A model generated the notes under the pieces. It was not told the DNA's origin. It worked only from the letters and a program-made list of their open reading frames with translations, and did not search any database. Shown one piece after another: positions 39,124-47,972 of a DNA stretch of 64,000 bases; within the stretch, counting starts at the first letter, position 1; each line of letters starts with the position of its first letter. The stretch covers positions 79,811 through 143,810 of the forward strand of contig NZ_MPDK01000005.1 of assembly GCF_003144315.1 (NCBI RefSeq). Reading direction: 5' to 3'. Origin of the DNA: Sulfoacidibacillus thermotolerans. GTDB taxonomy: Bacteria > Bacillota > Bacilli > Alicyclobacillales > SLC66. The translations under genes were made by a program, and so were the position numbers.

Positions 39124-39900
39124 GTGAAAATTCTCTTTATTGGCGATGTGACTGGAAAACCAGGTTTGCTTTTTGTAAAAGATAGACTACCTCAGCTGAT
39201 TTCAGAATTCCATCCAGATCTTGTGATTGCGAATGCTGAAAATTCAGCGGTGAATGGACGGGGAATTACGGCTTCTAGTGTTGAATATTTATATGACTGC
39301 GGTGTCGAAATTTTAACACTTGGCAATCATGTCTGGGACCAGCGTGAAGCACTCGGAGTGATTCAAGCGGATGAGCGCATCGTGCGTCCGGCGAACTTGC
39401 CGCCCGGTGTACCTGGGCGAGGGTATACGGTATGTCGCGTGGCTGGACGGTCAGTGGCGATTATTAGTCTAATCGGCCGTACCTTCATGGGACTCGCAGA
39501 TTGTCCATTTCGTGCGATAGATCAAATTTTTTCGCAGTTAGATCCTGCAATTAAGCACATTTTTATCGATTTTCACGGAGAAGCGACATCAGAAAAGTTG
39601 GCGCTCGGATTTTATGTGGATGGTCGGGCTTCTGTGGTTGTAGGTACACATACGCATGTTCAGACTGCAGATGAACGAATTTTGCCTAAAGGAACAGGGT
39701 ATCTGACAGATGTAGGGATGACTGGACCACGTGATGGTATTCTTGGTATGAAACGTGAGGTAGTCATTCGTCGATTTCTTGACCAAATGCCAGCACGTTT
39801 TGAAGTGGCTGACGGCCCGCGCCAGTTTTCTGCAGTATTGGCTGTGCTAGACGATCAGGGGAGTGCGCGTTCGATGGAGAGAATCTACATTGCCGAATAG
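39124..39900 (+). CDS. ymdB: YmdB-family metallophosphodiesterase
   Basis: A 258-residue calcineurin-like phosphodiesterase of the YmdB family. Metal motifs are visible: IGDVTGKPG, NAENSAVNGRG, LGNHVWDQ, DFHGEATSEK and GTHTHVQTAD. YmdB of B. subtilis acts on 2',3'-cyclic nucleotides and affects sporulation and biofilm choices. The GTG at 39124 follows GGGAG and places the catalytic strand at the usual start; the upstream frame overlaps the rny terminator. Length is normal (about 264). Confidence 0.92.
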   Translation: MKILFIGDVTGKPGLLFVKDRLPQLISEFHPDLVIANAENSAVNGRGITASSVEYLYDCGVEILTLGNHVWDQREALGVIQADERIVRPANLPPGVPGRGYTVCRVAGRSVAIISLIGRTFMGLADCPFRAIDQIFSQLDPAIKHIFIDFHGEATSEKLALGFYVDGRASVVVGTHTHVQTADERILPKGTGYLTDVGMTGPRDGILGMKREVVIRRFLDQMPARFEVADGPRQFSAVLAVLDDQGSARSMERIYIAE

Positions 39901-39978
39901 AAATTGACTCCTTAGCATCTGGTTAAAGATACGGAAGTTCTAAAGATCGCAAAGGTTGTAAATCAGTGGGGGGATTTT

Positions 39979-40929
39979 ATGTATCGGGGAAAATTTATTG
40001 TAGATGGTCACGCCGATATTCTCTACCGGATGGGGAAAGAGAAGTTGTCTTTTTATGATGATAACGCGTTACATCAAAATTATAAGCACTTGCGGCAAAG
40101 TGGTGTGGATGTCCAGGTGTTTGTCACTTTTATTGAACCTGAGATCACAGCTTCAGAGCAATTATTCGCTGTTTTCGATTCACTGGATCGTTTTCATCGA
40201 GAAGTTGAACGTGCCGATGCGGTTCAAGCAGTCTATACAGTAGCTGAACTGCATCGTGTATTGCAGAGCGGGCGCAAGGCAGCAATTCTCTCACTCGAAG
40301 GTGCTGATGCGTTGAATGGACGGATAAGCGTGTTACACGCGTTGTTTCAATCGGGGATTCGACTGATGGGGCTCACTTGGAATGGGGCAAACTGTGTGGC
40401 AGATGGTGTTGGGGAAGGACGAGGTGCCGGCCTAACACAGTTTGGGAGAGAAGTCGTCAAGACGATGCGTTCGCTTGGAATGATTGTCGATGTTTCTCAT
40501 CTAGCAGCGCGTGGCGTATGGGATGTGCTTGATTTGTACGATGGTCCTGTAGTAGCTTCTCACAGTAATGCGATGTCGGTGTTCGCACATCGTCGCAATC
40601 TGACAGATGATCAGATTCGTGCGATCGCAGCTTCTGGCGGAGTGATCGGGGCTACATTTGTCCCTGCTTTTATTGGGGCAAGTGACGTCTTGACAATCGA
40701 GGATTTAATAAAGCATATCGATCACCTGTTAACTGTGGCAGGGGAGGATGCAGTGGCTCTAGGATCGGATTTTGATGGAATTGAATCAACACTTGTAGAT
40801 CTTCGCAACGGTAGTGACTATACAGGGCTTTTGGAAAAGATAGAACTCCGCTATGGAGAAAATGTGTTTTCCAAAATTGCAGGGGGCAACTGGTTGCGAG
40901 TGTTTGAACAGGTCTTGCCAAAGTTTTGA
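39979..40929 (+). CDS. Membrane dipeptidase, renal dipeptidase family M19
   Basis: A 316-residue zinc dipeptidase of the M19/amidohydrolase fold. Metal-binding residues appear in order: VDGHADILYR (HxD), LEGADAL (bridging Glu), IVDVSHLAARG, VASHSNAMSV and GSDFDGI. The Bacilli homologues hydrolyse dipeptides, and substrate in this organism is unknown. GGGGGG precedes the ATG. No signal peptide is visible, so the product is probably cytoplasmic. It stands alone between ymdB and a terminator. Confidence 0.9.
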   Translation: MYRGKFIVDGHADILYRMGKEKLSFYDDNALHQNYKHLRQSGVDVQVFVTFIEPEITASEQLFAVFDSLDRFHREVERADAVQAVYTVAELHRVLQSGRKAAILSLEGADALNGRISVLHALFQSGIRLMGLTWNGANCVADGVGEGRGAGLTQFGREVVKTMRSLGMIVDVSHLAARGVWDVLDLYDGPVVASHSNAMSVFAHRRNLTDDQIRAIAASGGVIGATFVPAFIGASDVLTIEDLIKHIDHLLTVAGEDAVALGSDFDGIESTLVDLRNGSDYTGLLEKIELRYGENVFSKIAGGNWLRVFEQVLPKF

Positions 40930-40973
40930 TCACCAATCAGAGGTCTTGTTTTATTGGATTTGTTTTTACAGGT

Positions 40974-40999
40974 GGGCGCTCAAAATGGGCGCCCTTTTT
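40974..40999 (+). terminator. Terminator after the dipeptidase gene
   Basis: GGGCGC (40974-40979) pairs with GCGCCC (40989-40994) followed by TTTTTC. The right half overlaps the start of a possible small gene at 40985. Confidence 0.65.
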
Positions 41000-41194
41000 C
41001 GTGTCCGAAGCATCCCTTTTCGCATACGATGTGATGACTGTGGGCGTGGGCGAGAAGGAGAAGCGGTTGTACTCTCACCAAAAGAGCGCGATTGGCATAC
41101 TGATGAAAGTACAGAAATCGGGCTGGACTTTTCTCACGGTTTTGTTCTCGCCCAACTGAAACGATGCACTAATCCAGAGGAGGTCACAGCGTGA
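40985..41194 (+). CDS. Possible 69-residue CxxC protein coupled to cotE
   Basis: An open frame of 69 residues from ATG 40985, with AGGTGG about nine bases upstream, ending in TGA that overlaps the cotE GTG. The product has CDDCGRGREGE, a CxxC pair, then a charged stretch and ends EEVTA. The stop-start overlap with cotE and the protein-like composition favour a real gene. Against it, the terminator at 40974-40999 lies over its start. No family is recognised. Confidence 0.4.
   Translation: MGALFRVRSIPFRIRCDDCGRGREGEAVVLSPKERDWHTDESTEIGLDFSHGFVLAQLKRCTNPEEVTA
41023..41030 (+). promoter_or_regulatory. Sporulation-type -10 (CATACGAT) upstream of cotE
   Basis: CATACGAT differs at one base from the sigma-E -10 and fits the CATA start of sigma-K. 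The surrounding CGCATACGATGT is identical to the copy upstream of dpaA. cotE is sigma-E/K controlled in Bacillus. No convincing -35 was seen, so this is tentative. Confidence 0.35.
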
Positions 41195-41715
41195 TGCTCG
41201 CAAAAGATACCGGATGTCGCGAGATCATCACTAGCGCCGTATGTGGCAAAGGGAGCAAATATGCTCAGTCCACGTATACCATTCGTCCTGCGAATCGACC
41301 CACGACGATTGGCGGTTGCTGGGTGATGAATCATTCCTGCGAAGCCACATTGGCAGGAGATACGATTGAAGTCCATGGACGATTTGATATTAACGTATGG
41401 TATTCATACAACGGCAACAGTGAAACGGCGGTTGCCAAGGATACAGTGCCTTACGTTGAACACATCGCCCTGCAAGATCTAGATCCCCACTGCTTTCATG
41501 ACGATCTGGCCGTAACTGTAAAAATGGTTCAGCAACCGAATTGCCTAGATGCAACCATCGTGGATGGCGGTGCAGAAATTGCTGTACGCGTGGAACTCGA
41601 ATTAGCTGTTGAGGTGGTTGGCCGTACGAAAATCTGGGTGTTGACGTGTGAGCCTACCGATAAAAAGGAAAGTTTCGAAGATGAAAGTTCACTAGAGGAT
41701 GACTCTCGTTTGTAG
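41191..41715 (+). CDS. cotE: Outer spore coat protein CotE
   Basis: A 174-residue spore coat morphogenetic protein that recruits the outer coat. The match to CotE is clear along the whole length: REIITSAVCGKGSKYA, TIGGCWVMNHSCEA, the DINVWYSYNGNSET core, VKMVQQPNCLDATI and a Glu/Asp/Ser-rich C-terminal tail. GTG 41191 or ATG 41194 both follow GAGGAGGT. In Bacillus, cotE is next to miaB/mutS; here the ATP-grasp cluster is inserted between them. The mother cell is the expected site of expression. Confidence 0.95.
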   Translation: MMLAKDTGCREIITSAVCGKGSKYAQSTYTIRPANRPTTIGGCWVMNHSCEATLAGDTIEVHGRFDINVWYSYNGNSETAVAKDTVPYVEHIALQDLDPHCFHDDLAVTVKMVQQPNCLDATIVDGGAEIAVRVELELAVEVVGRTKIWVLTCEPTDKKESFEDESSLEDDSRL

Positions 41716-41747
41716 ATCACCCGCACATCCATGGTTTATCAACTTGC

Positions 41748-41769
41748 GGGGCGCAGTGCGCCCCTTTTT
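41748..41769 (+). terminator. Terminator after cotE
   Basis: GGGGCGC and GCGCCCC form a seven-pair stem with a three-base loop, followed by TTTTT. The ATP-grasp cluster begins 18 bases later. Confidence 0.8.
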
Positions 41770-41786
41770 GTGTGAGGTGCGGTCTG

Positions 41787-43160
41787 ATGGAACGATTCTC
41801 GAGAAAAAACAGGAGTAACGCAAAAGCACGGTCAAGGCGTTTGAATATAAGGCCAGGGGAATTAGCGAAACGATCGAATTTACAAGCGATCGCATTTGGT
41901 TTGCGTTCCGTCACTGTGGATGCGGACGCCTTGTTGCGCCCTGCTTTTGCGAAAAAGGCAGAGCGTTTCTTGCGTTTACCTCCGTATCGCATTCACGCGA
42001 AATGGGAAGAGGGTACACTGCGATTCGGGCCTAGTATTGCGGTCTATGCACTTCCAGGCAAAAGTAGTGCCTTTGGAGCGCAAACTCAATTGTTCAAAGA
42101 GATGGCGCTACTTGCAAAGAAGCAGGGGATTGATCTATTTGTCTTAACTCCAGGACATCTGCAGTATGAACAGAGACAGTCTTTTGGCTATCGCTATCAT
42201 TCTAAGCAGCGCAAATGGCGCATGGAAGTTTGTCCATGGCCAGATTTTGTTTGGCGTCGCACTGTCTATCGTCCTTTGCGTTTACAGAATCTTATGGATG
42301 TAGATGAAAAATTACTTGGTCAGACTTCTGTAGTTGGAACATTGCCGCGCGATCAGAGTGAAAAGTGGATCTTACATGTGCTTTTGTCGCAATTTCCAAG
42401 TATGTTTCCGTTTCTGTTACCGACTTTGCTTGTGCAAACACCGCATGATCTTGTCAATGCCGTCCGCCAGTTAGGAGATGTCTATTTAAAACCTGTTCGC
42501 GGTACACAGGGTCAGCAGATTGTGCGTATTGCTTCACTAGCTTCTGGATATGTGGTACAGCGTGCGCAAGGACGCTTAGTCCACAATGCACAAGGAGAAA
42601 TTTTAGCGACAGATTATGATCTTCAGAGTCGTTTTGGCCGCTTGGCAGTTACTTCTCCTTTTATCGCACAGCGCACCGTGGATATGATGCGCACGATCTA
42701 CGACGAACCGTTTGATATGCGCTATTTAATACAAGCTTCAATAGAAAATGGCGGGAATCCAATCTGTACAGGCATTGTGGCACGCGTCGCGCAAAGCGAA
42801 GCGATTACGACAAATCTTCATACTGGTGCGGTGCCCTTTCGCTTGAGTGAGTTGCAAGATCGCATTCCCCCGCGTTTACTCCCTTTCTTTCAGCAGGCTG
42901 TAGAACGAGGTAAACAGGCTGCTTTGTCAGCTTTTTCTGCGGTGTCCACACAACATAAAGAATTGGCGGAACTTGGGGTAGATATCGCATTTGACCGCAA
43001 TGGGAGAGTTTTTGTTTTGGAAGTGAATCCATGTCCTGGTCGTCAAATGTTTCGGCGTATTGATCCACAAATCAGGCGTTTATCACTTCAGCGGATTCTT
43101 GAATATGCTGTGTTTAGCACCGGATTTTTGCGCAGCGTGAAAGGGGCTGACCCGAGGTGA
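41787..43160 (+). CDS. YheC/YheD-family ATP-grasp protein 1
   Basis: A 457-residue protein of the YheC/YheD (spore coat-associated) ATP-grasp group. The N-terminal third (about 1-215) is basic and specific to this gene. The ATP-grasp part shows VYLKPVRGTQGQQIV (ATP-binding Lys), FDMRYLIQ and the metal-binding VLEVNPCPG (E-x-N) near the end. Such enzymes activate a carboxylate with ATP and join it to an amine. ATG 41787 follows GAGGTG. It opens a five-gene run in which each neighbour overlaps or nearly touches the next. Substrate is unknown. Confidence 0.83.
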   Translation: MERFSRKNRSNAKARSRRLNIRPGELAKRSNLQAIAFGLRSVTVDADALLRPAFAKKAERFLRLPPYRIHAKWEEGTLRFGPSIAVYALPGKSSAFGAQTQLFKEMALLAKKQGIDLFVLTPGHLQYEQRQSFGYRYHSKQRKWRMEVCPWPDFVWRRTVYRPLRLQNLMDVDEKLLGQTSVVGTLPRDQSEKWILHVLLSQFPSMFPFLLPTLLVQTPHDLVNAVRQLGDVYLKPVRGTQGQQIVRIASLASGYVVQRAQGRLVHNAQGEILATDYDLQSRFGRLAVTSPFIAQRTVDMMRTIYDEPFDMRYLIQASIENGGNPICTGIVARVAQSEAITTNLHTGAVPFRLSELQDRIPPRLLPFFQQAVERGKQAALSAFSAVSTQHKELAELGVDIAFDRNGRVFVLEVNPCPGRQMFRRIDPQIRRLSLQRILEYAVFSTGFLRSVKGADPR

Positions 43161-44311
43161 TATCACAATCGCCCGCATCGCTGTGTGGAGTAGCGCGCGA
43201 GGAACGCGTTCCGCTCATTGGCATTATGGCGAGGCCGCACGCTGTCAATGGGATTTTTCAAGGAAAACAAGGGCCGCTGTTATTGCGTTATTTAGAGGCA
43301 GCGGCTCGGGAAAATGCTTTTGCGTGCGTGTTTGATCCAGTTGATCTCGATGTGGAACGTCAGCGATTGCGCGGTTATGTGCTTAGCAAACGGACAATTG
43401 CAGGTGAGCGTCGCGTTGAGTTTTTGGATTTAGGGATTCCACTTGTCATCTATGATCAGATCGCATCGCGACGCTATGATCGCTCAAAATCCTGCACTGC
43501 AGCGCGTGAATATTTAAAGCAGACTTCTGTCATTTTTAATGATGGATATTTTGACAAATGGGAAGTGCACACCTGGTTAGGAGCTTATGCGCGGTTGCGT
43601 CCGCATTTGCCACACACTGCACTCATGACAAGCCAAGATACGTTGCGTATGTTTTTACACGCGCATGAGACTGTGTTTGTAAAGCCGATTCACGGCAGTT
43701 TGGGAATTGGAATTGTGCATATTGAACAGAGCGGTGAGTGCTATGAAGCTGTGTTGCGCACGAAGCAAGGCTTACTTCATGCGGGTGTGAAGTGTGACGC
43801 AAAATCATTGTATCAACACTTTAAACCGCGCTTTCGGCGGGCATTACACATTGTGCAAGAAGGGATTCCACTTGCTCGATGGGATGGGCGACCGTTTGAT
43901 ATTCGCTTATTGATGCAAAAGAATCACAAAGGACAATGGAAGCGAACAAAGGTGTACCTTCGAGTAGCAGCAAAAGGGGATTTCACTTCCAATTTGACAA
44001 CAGGGGGGCAAGCACTCCCACTTTCAGCGCTTGAGGAAGAATCGGGATTGAATGTAACAAAACTGAAACGAGAAATTTTGCAATTAGAGAAGTTAATTCC
44101 TGCATGTATTGAGGCACAATCTGGTCGAATGCTGGGTGAGATGGGCATCGATCTTGGCGTGAGTCAAACGGGGCAGATTTATGTAATTGAAGTGAATTCA
44201 AAACCTTGGAAAACAGCGATGACTCTCTCAGGTTCTGAACAGCTTGTCGATTTGTCATTCCTGCGACCGATTCGCTTCGCGCTTTGGCTTGCGAGTGCCA
44301 GACAGAGGTGA
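43157..44311 (+). CDS. YheC/YheD-family ATP-grasp protein 2
   Basis: A 384-residue ATP-grasp protein, second of four in the run. It opens with a preATP domain (PLIGIMARPHAVNG), then FNDGYFDKWEVHTWL, the ATP-binding VFVKPIHGSLGIGIVHIE, FDIRLLMQK, and the metal site YVIEVNSKPW near the end. GTG 43157 overlaps the stop of protein 1 by four bases. All residues expected for catalysis are visible, so it should be active. The product and acceptor are unknown; a link to the spore coat is inferred from cotE next door. Confidence 0.85.
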   Translation: MISQSPASLCGVAREERVPLIGIMARPHAVNGIFQGKQGPLLLRYLEAAARENAFACVFDPVDLDVERQRLRGYVLSKRTIAGERRVEFLDLGIPLVIYDQIASRRYDRSKSCTAAREYLKQTSVIFNDGYFDKWEVHTWLGAYARLRPHLPHTALMTSQDTLRMFLHAHETVFVKPIHGSLGIGIVHIEQSGECYEAVLRTKQGLLHAGVKCDAKSLYQHFKPRFRRALHIVQEGIPLARWDGRPFDIRLLMQKNHKGQWKRTKVYLRVAAKGDFTSNLTTGGQALPLSALEEESGLNVTKLKREILQLEKLIPACIEAQSGRMLGEMGIDLGVSQTGQIYVIEVNSKPWKTAMTLSGSEQLVDLSFLRPIRFALWLASARQR

Positions 44312-44329
44312 AGGGAGGCGCCGTGCATT

Positions 44330-45814
44330 GTGACATACTATTTGCTCCACAGCGGTCAAATGTCAGCAGAGCGTTTGGCCGCAGAAGTGCCAAGATTAGT
44401 AGCGACAGAGGAACTGCGATACGTAGGGCCAGAAGATGTAGTCATCCGTTTTGGGAACACAGAAGATCCTGATCGGGGCAGATGGACGATTAACCGTCGA
44501 GAGTCCTTACTTGTCGCTGACTCGCGGCGCGCATTGTTAAAGACGTTGCGTAGAGCTGGGGTACATTGTCCGCGATTTACCAATCGTGATGAGGAAGCGG
44601 AAACGCGGAATCAACTGATTCGGCATTATCGTGTGCCTGTTTTTAATTTGCGCGCATTGACTTGCTTTCGGACAGAAGGAAGAATGGTTTGGCTGAGCAA
44701 GCGCATCAATCAGATTCAAGACCACTTTTCAGAAGTAGGACTAGAGGCGGATGAAGAGACGCGCAAAGTTAGCTTGCTTGCTGTACGTGCGATGCATGCG
44801 GTGGGCTTAGAATTTGGCCTTGTAAGTATTGGCATTGGGCAAAAAGGACGTCCAATTGTCCTTGATATTTCAGCAACCCCAGTATGTAAAGGACGGTTAT
44901 TGCGTCTGTTTGCTACAGCGATTGAAGATTTTATTGCTGTCGATGAGCAAATTTCACAGGGCGTGGAAGAAAAGATTTTGCTAGGGACAGATTTAGAATT
45001 TATGTTGCGCTCGCGTCAAGGCAAGTTAATTCCCGCTTCTCGCTATTTTCCAATGCGGGGTAAAGTGGGATGCGATGATCGAACGCTAGCTGGTAATCGG
45101 GCACTTCGCCCACTCGCAGAAATTCGTCCGCAACCTGCAGAAACTCCCGAAGTGTTGTGTAAAAATATTGAATTGGCTTTGCGTGAAGCACAAAAATTCG
45201 CTCCTGCAGCGCACCCCGAATGGGTGGCGGGGAGTGCACCCTTTGAACATTTTCCAATAGGCGGCCATCTCCATTTTAGTGGAGTTCCATATACGGCGCG
45301 CATTGTCAATTTGCTTGATGCTTACGTAGGGATGCCTCTGATGTTGATTGAAGATCCAATGACTGCAACAAGAAGAAGACCTAAATACGGATTTTTAGGG
45401 GATATTCGCCATAAATCATATGGTGGGTTTGAGTATCGTACGCCTGCCAGTTTTTTGGTGGATCCCAATATTGCGCTTGGGGCACTCGCATTAGCTTATG
45501 TGATCGCGCATCATCACGCAGAGTTGCCCTATATTGAACTGCATGATGCCAGTCGTTTACGCGCATTTTATCGCAATGATCGCGATTTTTTATTGCCGAT
45601 TGCTAAAGAAGTGTATGCAAATATAAAGCAGACTTCTAGCTATTTGCCGTATCGTGAAGCGATCGACTTAATTTTTGCAATGATTCAAAGTGACGAGGTT
45701 TGGGATGAGTCCGTTGATATTCGCAAAGCTTGGCAGTTGCCGATTCCAATCAAAGCGTCTGGGAAAAAGAAGATCCAGTCCTCTGTACAGGCGAGAGGGG
45801 GAGTAAGGGCATGA
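44330..45814 (+). CDS. Degenerate ATP-grasp fused to COOH-NH2 ligase type 2 amidoligase
   Basis: A 494-residue fusion. The first about 215 residues look like a worn ATP-grasp domain ending in VLDISATP, where the E-x-N metal site should be. From about residue 220, GTDLEFML, LAEIRPQPAETPE, GGHLHFSG (about 311) and YGGFEYRTPASFL match the glutamine synthetase/GCS-like fold named phage phiEco32-like COOH-NH2 ligase type 2. That fold forms peptide-like amide bonds. GTG start, 18 bases after protein 2; its stop overlaps the next ATG. The fusion in the middle of an ATP-grasp run suggests one peptide-forming pathway. Substrates are unknown. Confidence 0.78.
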   Translation: MTYYLLHSGQMSAERLAAEVPRLVATEELRYVGPEDVVIRFGNTEDPDRGRWTINRRESLLVADSRRALLKTLRRAGVHCPRFTNRDEEAETRNQLIRHYRVPVFNLRALTCFRTEGRMVWLSKRINQIQDHFSEVGLEADEETRKVSLLAVRAMHAVGLEFGLVSIGIGQKGRPIVLDISATPVCKGRLLRLFATAIEDFIAVDEQISQGVEEKILLGTDLEFMLRSRQGKLIPASRYFPMRGKVGCDDRTLAGNRALRPLAEIRPQPAETPEVLCKNIELALREAQKFAPAAHPEWVAGSAPFEHFPIGGHLHFSGVPYTARIVNLLDAYVGMPLMLIEDPMTATRRRPKYGFLGDIRHKSYGGFEYRTPASFLVDPNIALGALALAYVIAHHHAELPYIELHDASRLRAFYRNDRDFLLPIAKEVYANIKQTSSYLPYREAIDLIFAMIQSDEVWDESVDIRKAWQLPIPIKASGKKKIQSSVQARGGVRA

Positions 45815-46860
45815 CCAGAAGCCCATTATTTACACTGGCAGTTTTAACAGGGCAGCAAAACGTTCGTTCTCCATACATTCGGGCTCTACTACGCACCGCA
45901 CAAGTGCAAGGAATCAAAGCGTATCCACTCACGCCTAGTCAATTGTTTTTGTCATCTAATGAAGAATCTTCGTTGCATGTGGTCTACAACCGTATTCCCA
46001 CCCGCAAAGCAGAGGCATCGCTTGAGGTAAGACGGGCCAAGCAGTGGTTGCAACAACGTGGAATTCCACTTTTTAATCAGCGATTTTTCAATAAGCGCGA
46101 GGTGGATCGCGTTTTGCGCAAAGATGAAGAAATAAGAAAAATATTACCTGCTACCATGAGTGATTGGGATACAGCACGCGCACTTTCTTGGCTGGAGGAA
46201 TATGGGGGTCTCTTCGTCAAGCCAATTGGCGGGAGCTTTGGTGAAGGGATTTGCCGAACGCGCAAAGTCAATGGTTCCTTTCAACTAGAGGTACGCGATC
46301 CGGGAGGGGTGCATAAGCTTTCTTTTGTTCGTCCGGAGGAGTGTTTACATGCCTGTTTTACACGCATGGGCAATACGCCGTTCATTGTGCAGGAAGCCAT
46401 TTCGTTAGCTAGGTACGATGGATGTCCAACGGATTTTCGCGTGCATATTCATCGAGTGGCGAAAGGTCACTGGAAGGTGGCTGGAATCGGAGCAAAAATA
46501 GCACATCCAGAAGGGATCACAACACATGTTCACAGTGGTGGCAGGGTCGAAGATGCTGATGTGGTACTACGCAGTTGGTATGGCAGGCAAGCGAATCACG
46601 TACGCGAAGAGATTGAACATCTTGCACAGCGTGTCAGCCAGAAATTATCAAATGCATTAGATCCAAGATTGGGTGAACTTGGCCTCGATATTGGGATTGC
46701 GCTCGATGGACGGGTTGTACTTTTTGAAGCTAACGCAAAGCCGGGGCGATCAATTTTCTCTCATCCAGCATTGCGCAGTGCTGGACTTTGGTCACGACAA
46801 GCGATCTTGCAATATGCGGAGTGGCTCGCTATGCAAAACGTTTCAGTAGGTGTGTTGTGA
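45811..46860 (+). CDS. YheC/YheD-family ATP-grasp protein 3
   Basis: A 349-residue YheC/YheD-family ATP-grasp protein. It shows VVYNRIPTRKAEAS (also present in protein 4), the ATP-binding LFVKPIGGSFGEGICRTR, TDFRVHIHR, GITTHVHSGGRVEDADVVL and the metal site VLFEANAKPGRSIF. The ATG overlaps the previous stop (ATGA), and the same occurs at its end, indicating translational coupling. It is most similar to protein 4 by eye, suggesting duplication. Function unknown beyond ATP-dependent amide/ester ligation expected of the fold. Confidence 0.85.
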   Translation: MTRSPLFTLAVLTGQQNVRSPYIRALLRTAQVQGIKAYPLTPSQLFLSSNEESSLHVVYNRIPTRKAEASLEVRRAKQWLQQRGIPLFNQRFFNKREVDRVLRKDEEIRKILPATMSDWDTARALSWLEEYGGLFVKPIGGSFGEGICRTRKVNGSFQLEVRDPGGVHKLSFVRPEECLHACFTRMGNTPFIVQEAISLARYDGCPTDFRVHIHRVAKGHWKVAGIGAKIAHPEGITTHVHSGGRVEDADVVLRSWYGRQANHVREEIEHLAQRVSQKLSNALDPRLGELGLDIGIALDGRVVLFEANAKPGRSIFSHPALRSAGLWSRQAILQYAEWLAMQNVSVGVL

Positions 46861-47921
46861 TGGGAGCGAGTAAAGAATATGAACCATTTGGCATTCTGAC
46901 TGCAAGTCGCGATCCTAAGCGGCTTGGGGGAAACGTCGCACATTTTCGGCGTATTGTTAAGGCAGCCCAAAATCAGGGATTCACATGTAAAATTTATAAT
47001 TTATGTCCAACCGGGGTGATGGTATATAGAGATGCGGGGAAGGGCAATTTTACGCGAACAGGGTCTGCGATATTGCCAAAGGTTTTATATAATCGCATCC
47101 CTACGCGTGATTTGGAAAACCAGTTGTATGTGACAAAAGCAGTAAGGGAACTCCAGGAAGAAGGTCATGTAATCGTCAATCCACATTTTTTGCGCAAAGA
47201 TCAAATTGCACAGTTGTGGGCAGCAGAGCCTGAACTATCTTCTTACGTTCCGTTTAGTCAAGTGGTACAACGTGATGTGGATATCTTACAGTTTGCAGAA
47301 CGTTTTCCTGCCTTTTATCTAAAACCTCTTTCAGGGAAAGCGGGCGTTGGCATATACTATGTTGCAATGAACAAAACTCGCTATGAAGTGGTAGAACAAA
47401 AAAAAGGGCAGCGAGTGGCACATGGTCATCTGACCCAAGCGCAGTTTGCTTCTTGGATACAGCAACATCATTTTTCTAAACGCTATCTCCAACAGCAAGC
47501 AGCACCAGTATTGCTGTATCATGGGAGGCGTTTTGACTTGCGTATGCTTTTGCACAGAGCGCAGAATGAGGACTTTTCTATTACAGGATTAGGGATTCGC
47601 GTGGGCCCAGACCAAGGGATTACGACTCATGTGCCAAATGGTGGTGTGATCGCGAACCCTTCTCGCGTTTTGCGAACCCTTTACGGGGATCGCGCGCATG
47701 CAGTTGAACAGCGTGCGCGGGCTGTGGCAATTACTGCTGCACAAGCAATTGCCGCAGCGCGCGGGACTTGGCTAGAATTGTCGATTGACATGGGGTTGAC
47801 TGCTGATGGAATACCTGTGTTGTTTGAGGCAAATGCAAAACCAATGAAGTTTGATGAGCGCGCCATCGAACGCAGAGCGAAAGAGCGATTGGTACACTGT
47901 TTGCATACATTTAGCAAATAG
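46860..47921 (+). CDS. YheC/YheD-family ATP-grasp protein 4
   Basis: A 353-residue ATP-grasp protein, last of the cluster. Visible are VLYNRIPTRDLENQL, the ATP-binding FYLKPLSGKAGVGIYYVA, FDLRMLLHR, GITTHVPNGGVI and the metal site VLFEANAKPMKFDE. The ATG at 46860 overlaps the stop of protein 3 (TGATG). The run ends here and no obvious terminator separates it from the RNA candidate promoter 16 bases later. Its resemblance to protein 3 supports paralogy within the cluster. Confidence 0.85.
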   Translation: MGASKEYEPFGILTASRDPKRLGGNVAHFRRIVKAAQNQGFTCKIYNLCPTGVMVYRDAGKGNFTRTGSAILPKVLYNRIPTRDLENQLYVTKAVRELQEEGHVIVNPHFLRKDQIAQLWAAEPELSSYVPFSQVVQRDVDILQFAERFPAFYLKPLSGKAGVGIYYVAMNKTRYEVVEQKKGQRVAHGHLTQAQFASWIQQHHFSKRYLQQQAAPVLLYHGRRFDLRMLLHRAQNEDFSITGLGIRVGPDQGITTHVPNGGVIANPSRVLRTLYGDRAHAVEQRARAVAITAAQAIAAARGTWLELSIDMGLTADGIPVLFEANAKPMKFDERAIERRAKERLVHCLHTFSK

Positions 47922-47937
47922 TTACTTTATTTACCAG

Positions 47938-47966
47938 TTGCGTCTTGCGTCGACTCTTGTTATGAT
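47938..47966 (+). promoter_or_regulatory. Promoter of the structured RNA candidate
   Basis: TTGCGT (47938-47943), exactly 17 bases, TATGAT (47961-47966), with no open frame after it for over 300 bases. Confidence 0.7.
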
Positions 47967-47972
47967 AATCAT

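Noticed and set aside
40926..41159. 77-residue frame before cotE
   Set aside because: It crosses the dipeptidase terminator and lacks a site; the alternative frame at 40985-41194 fits better.
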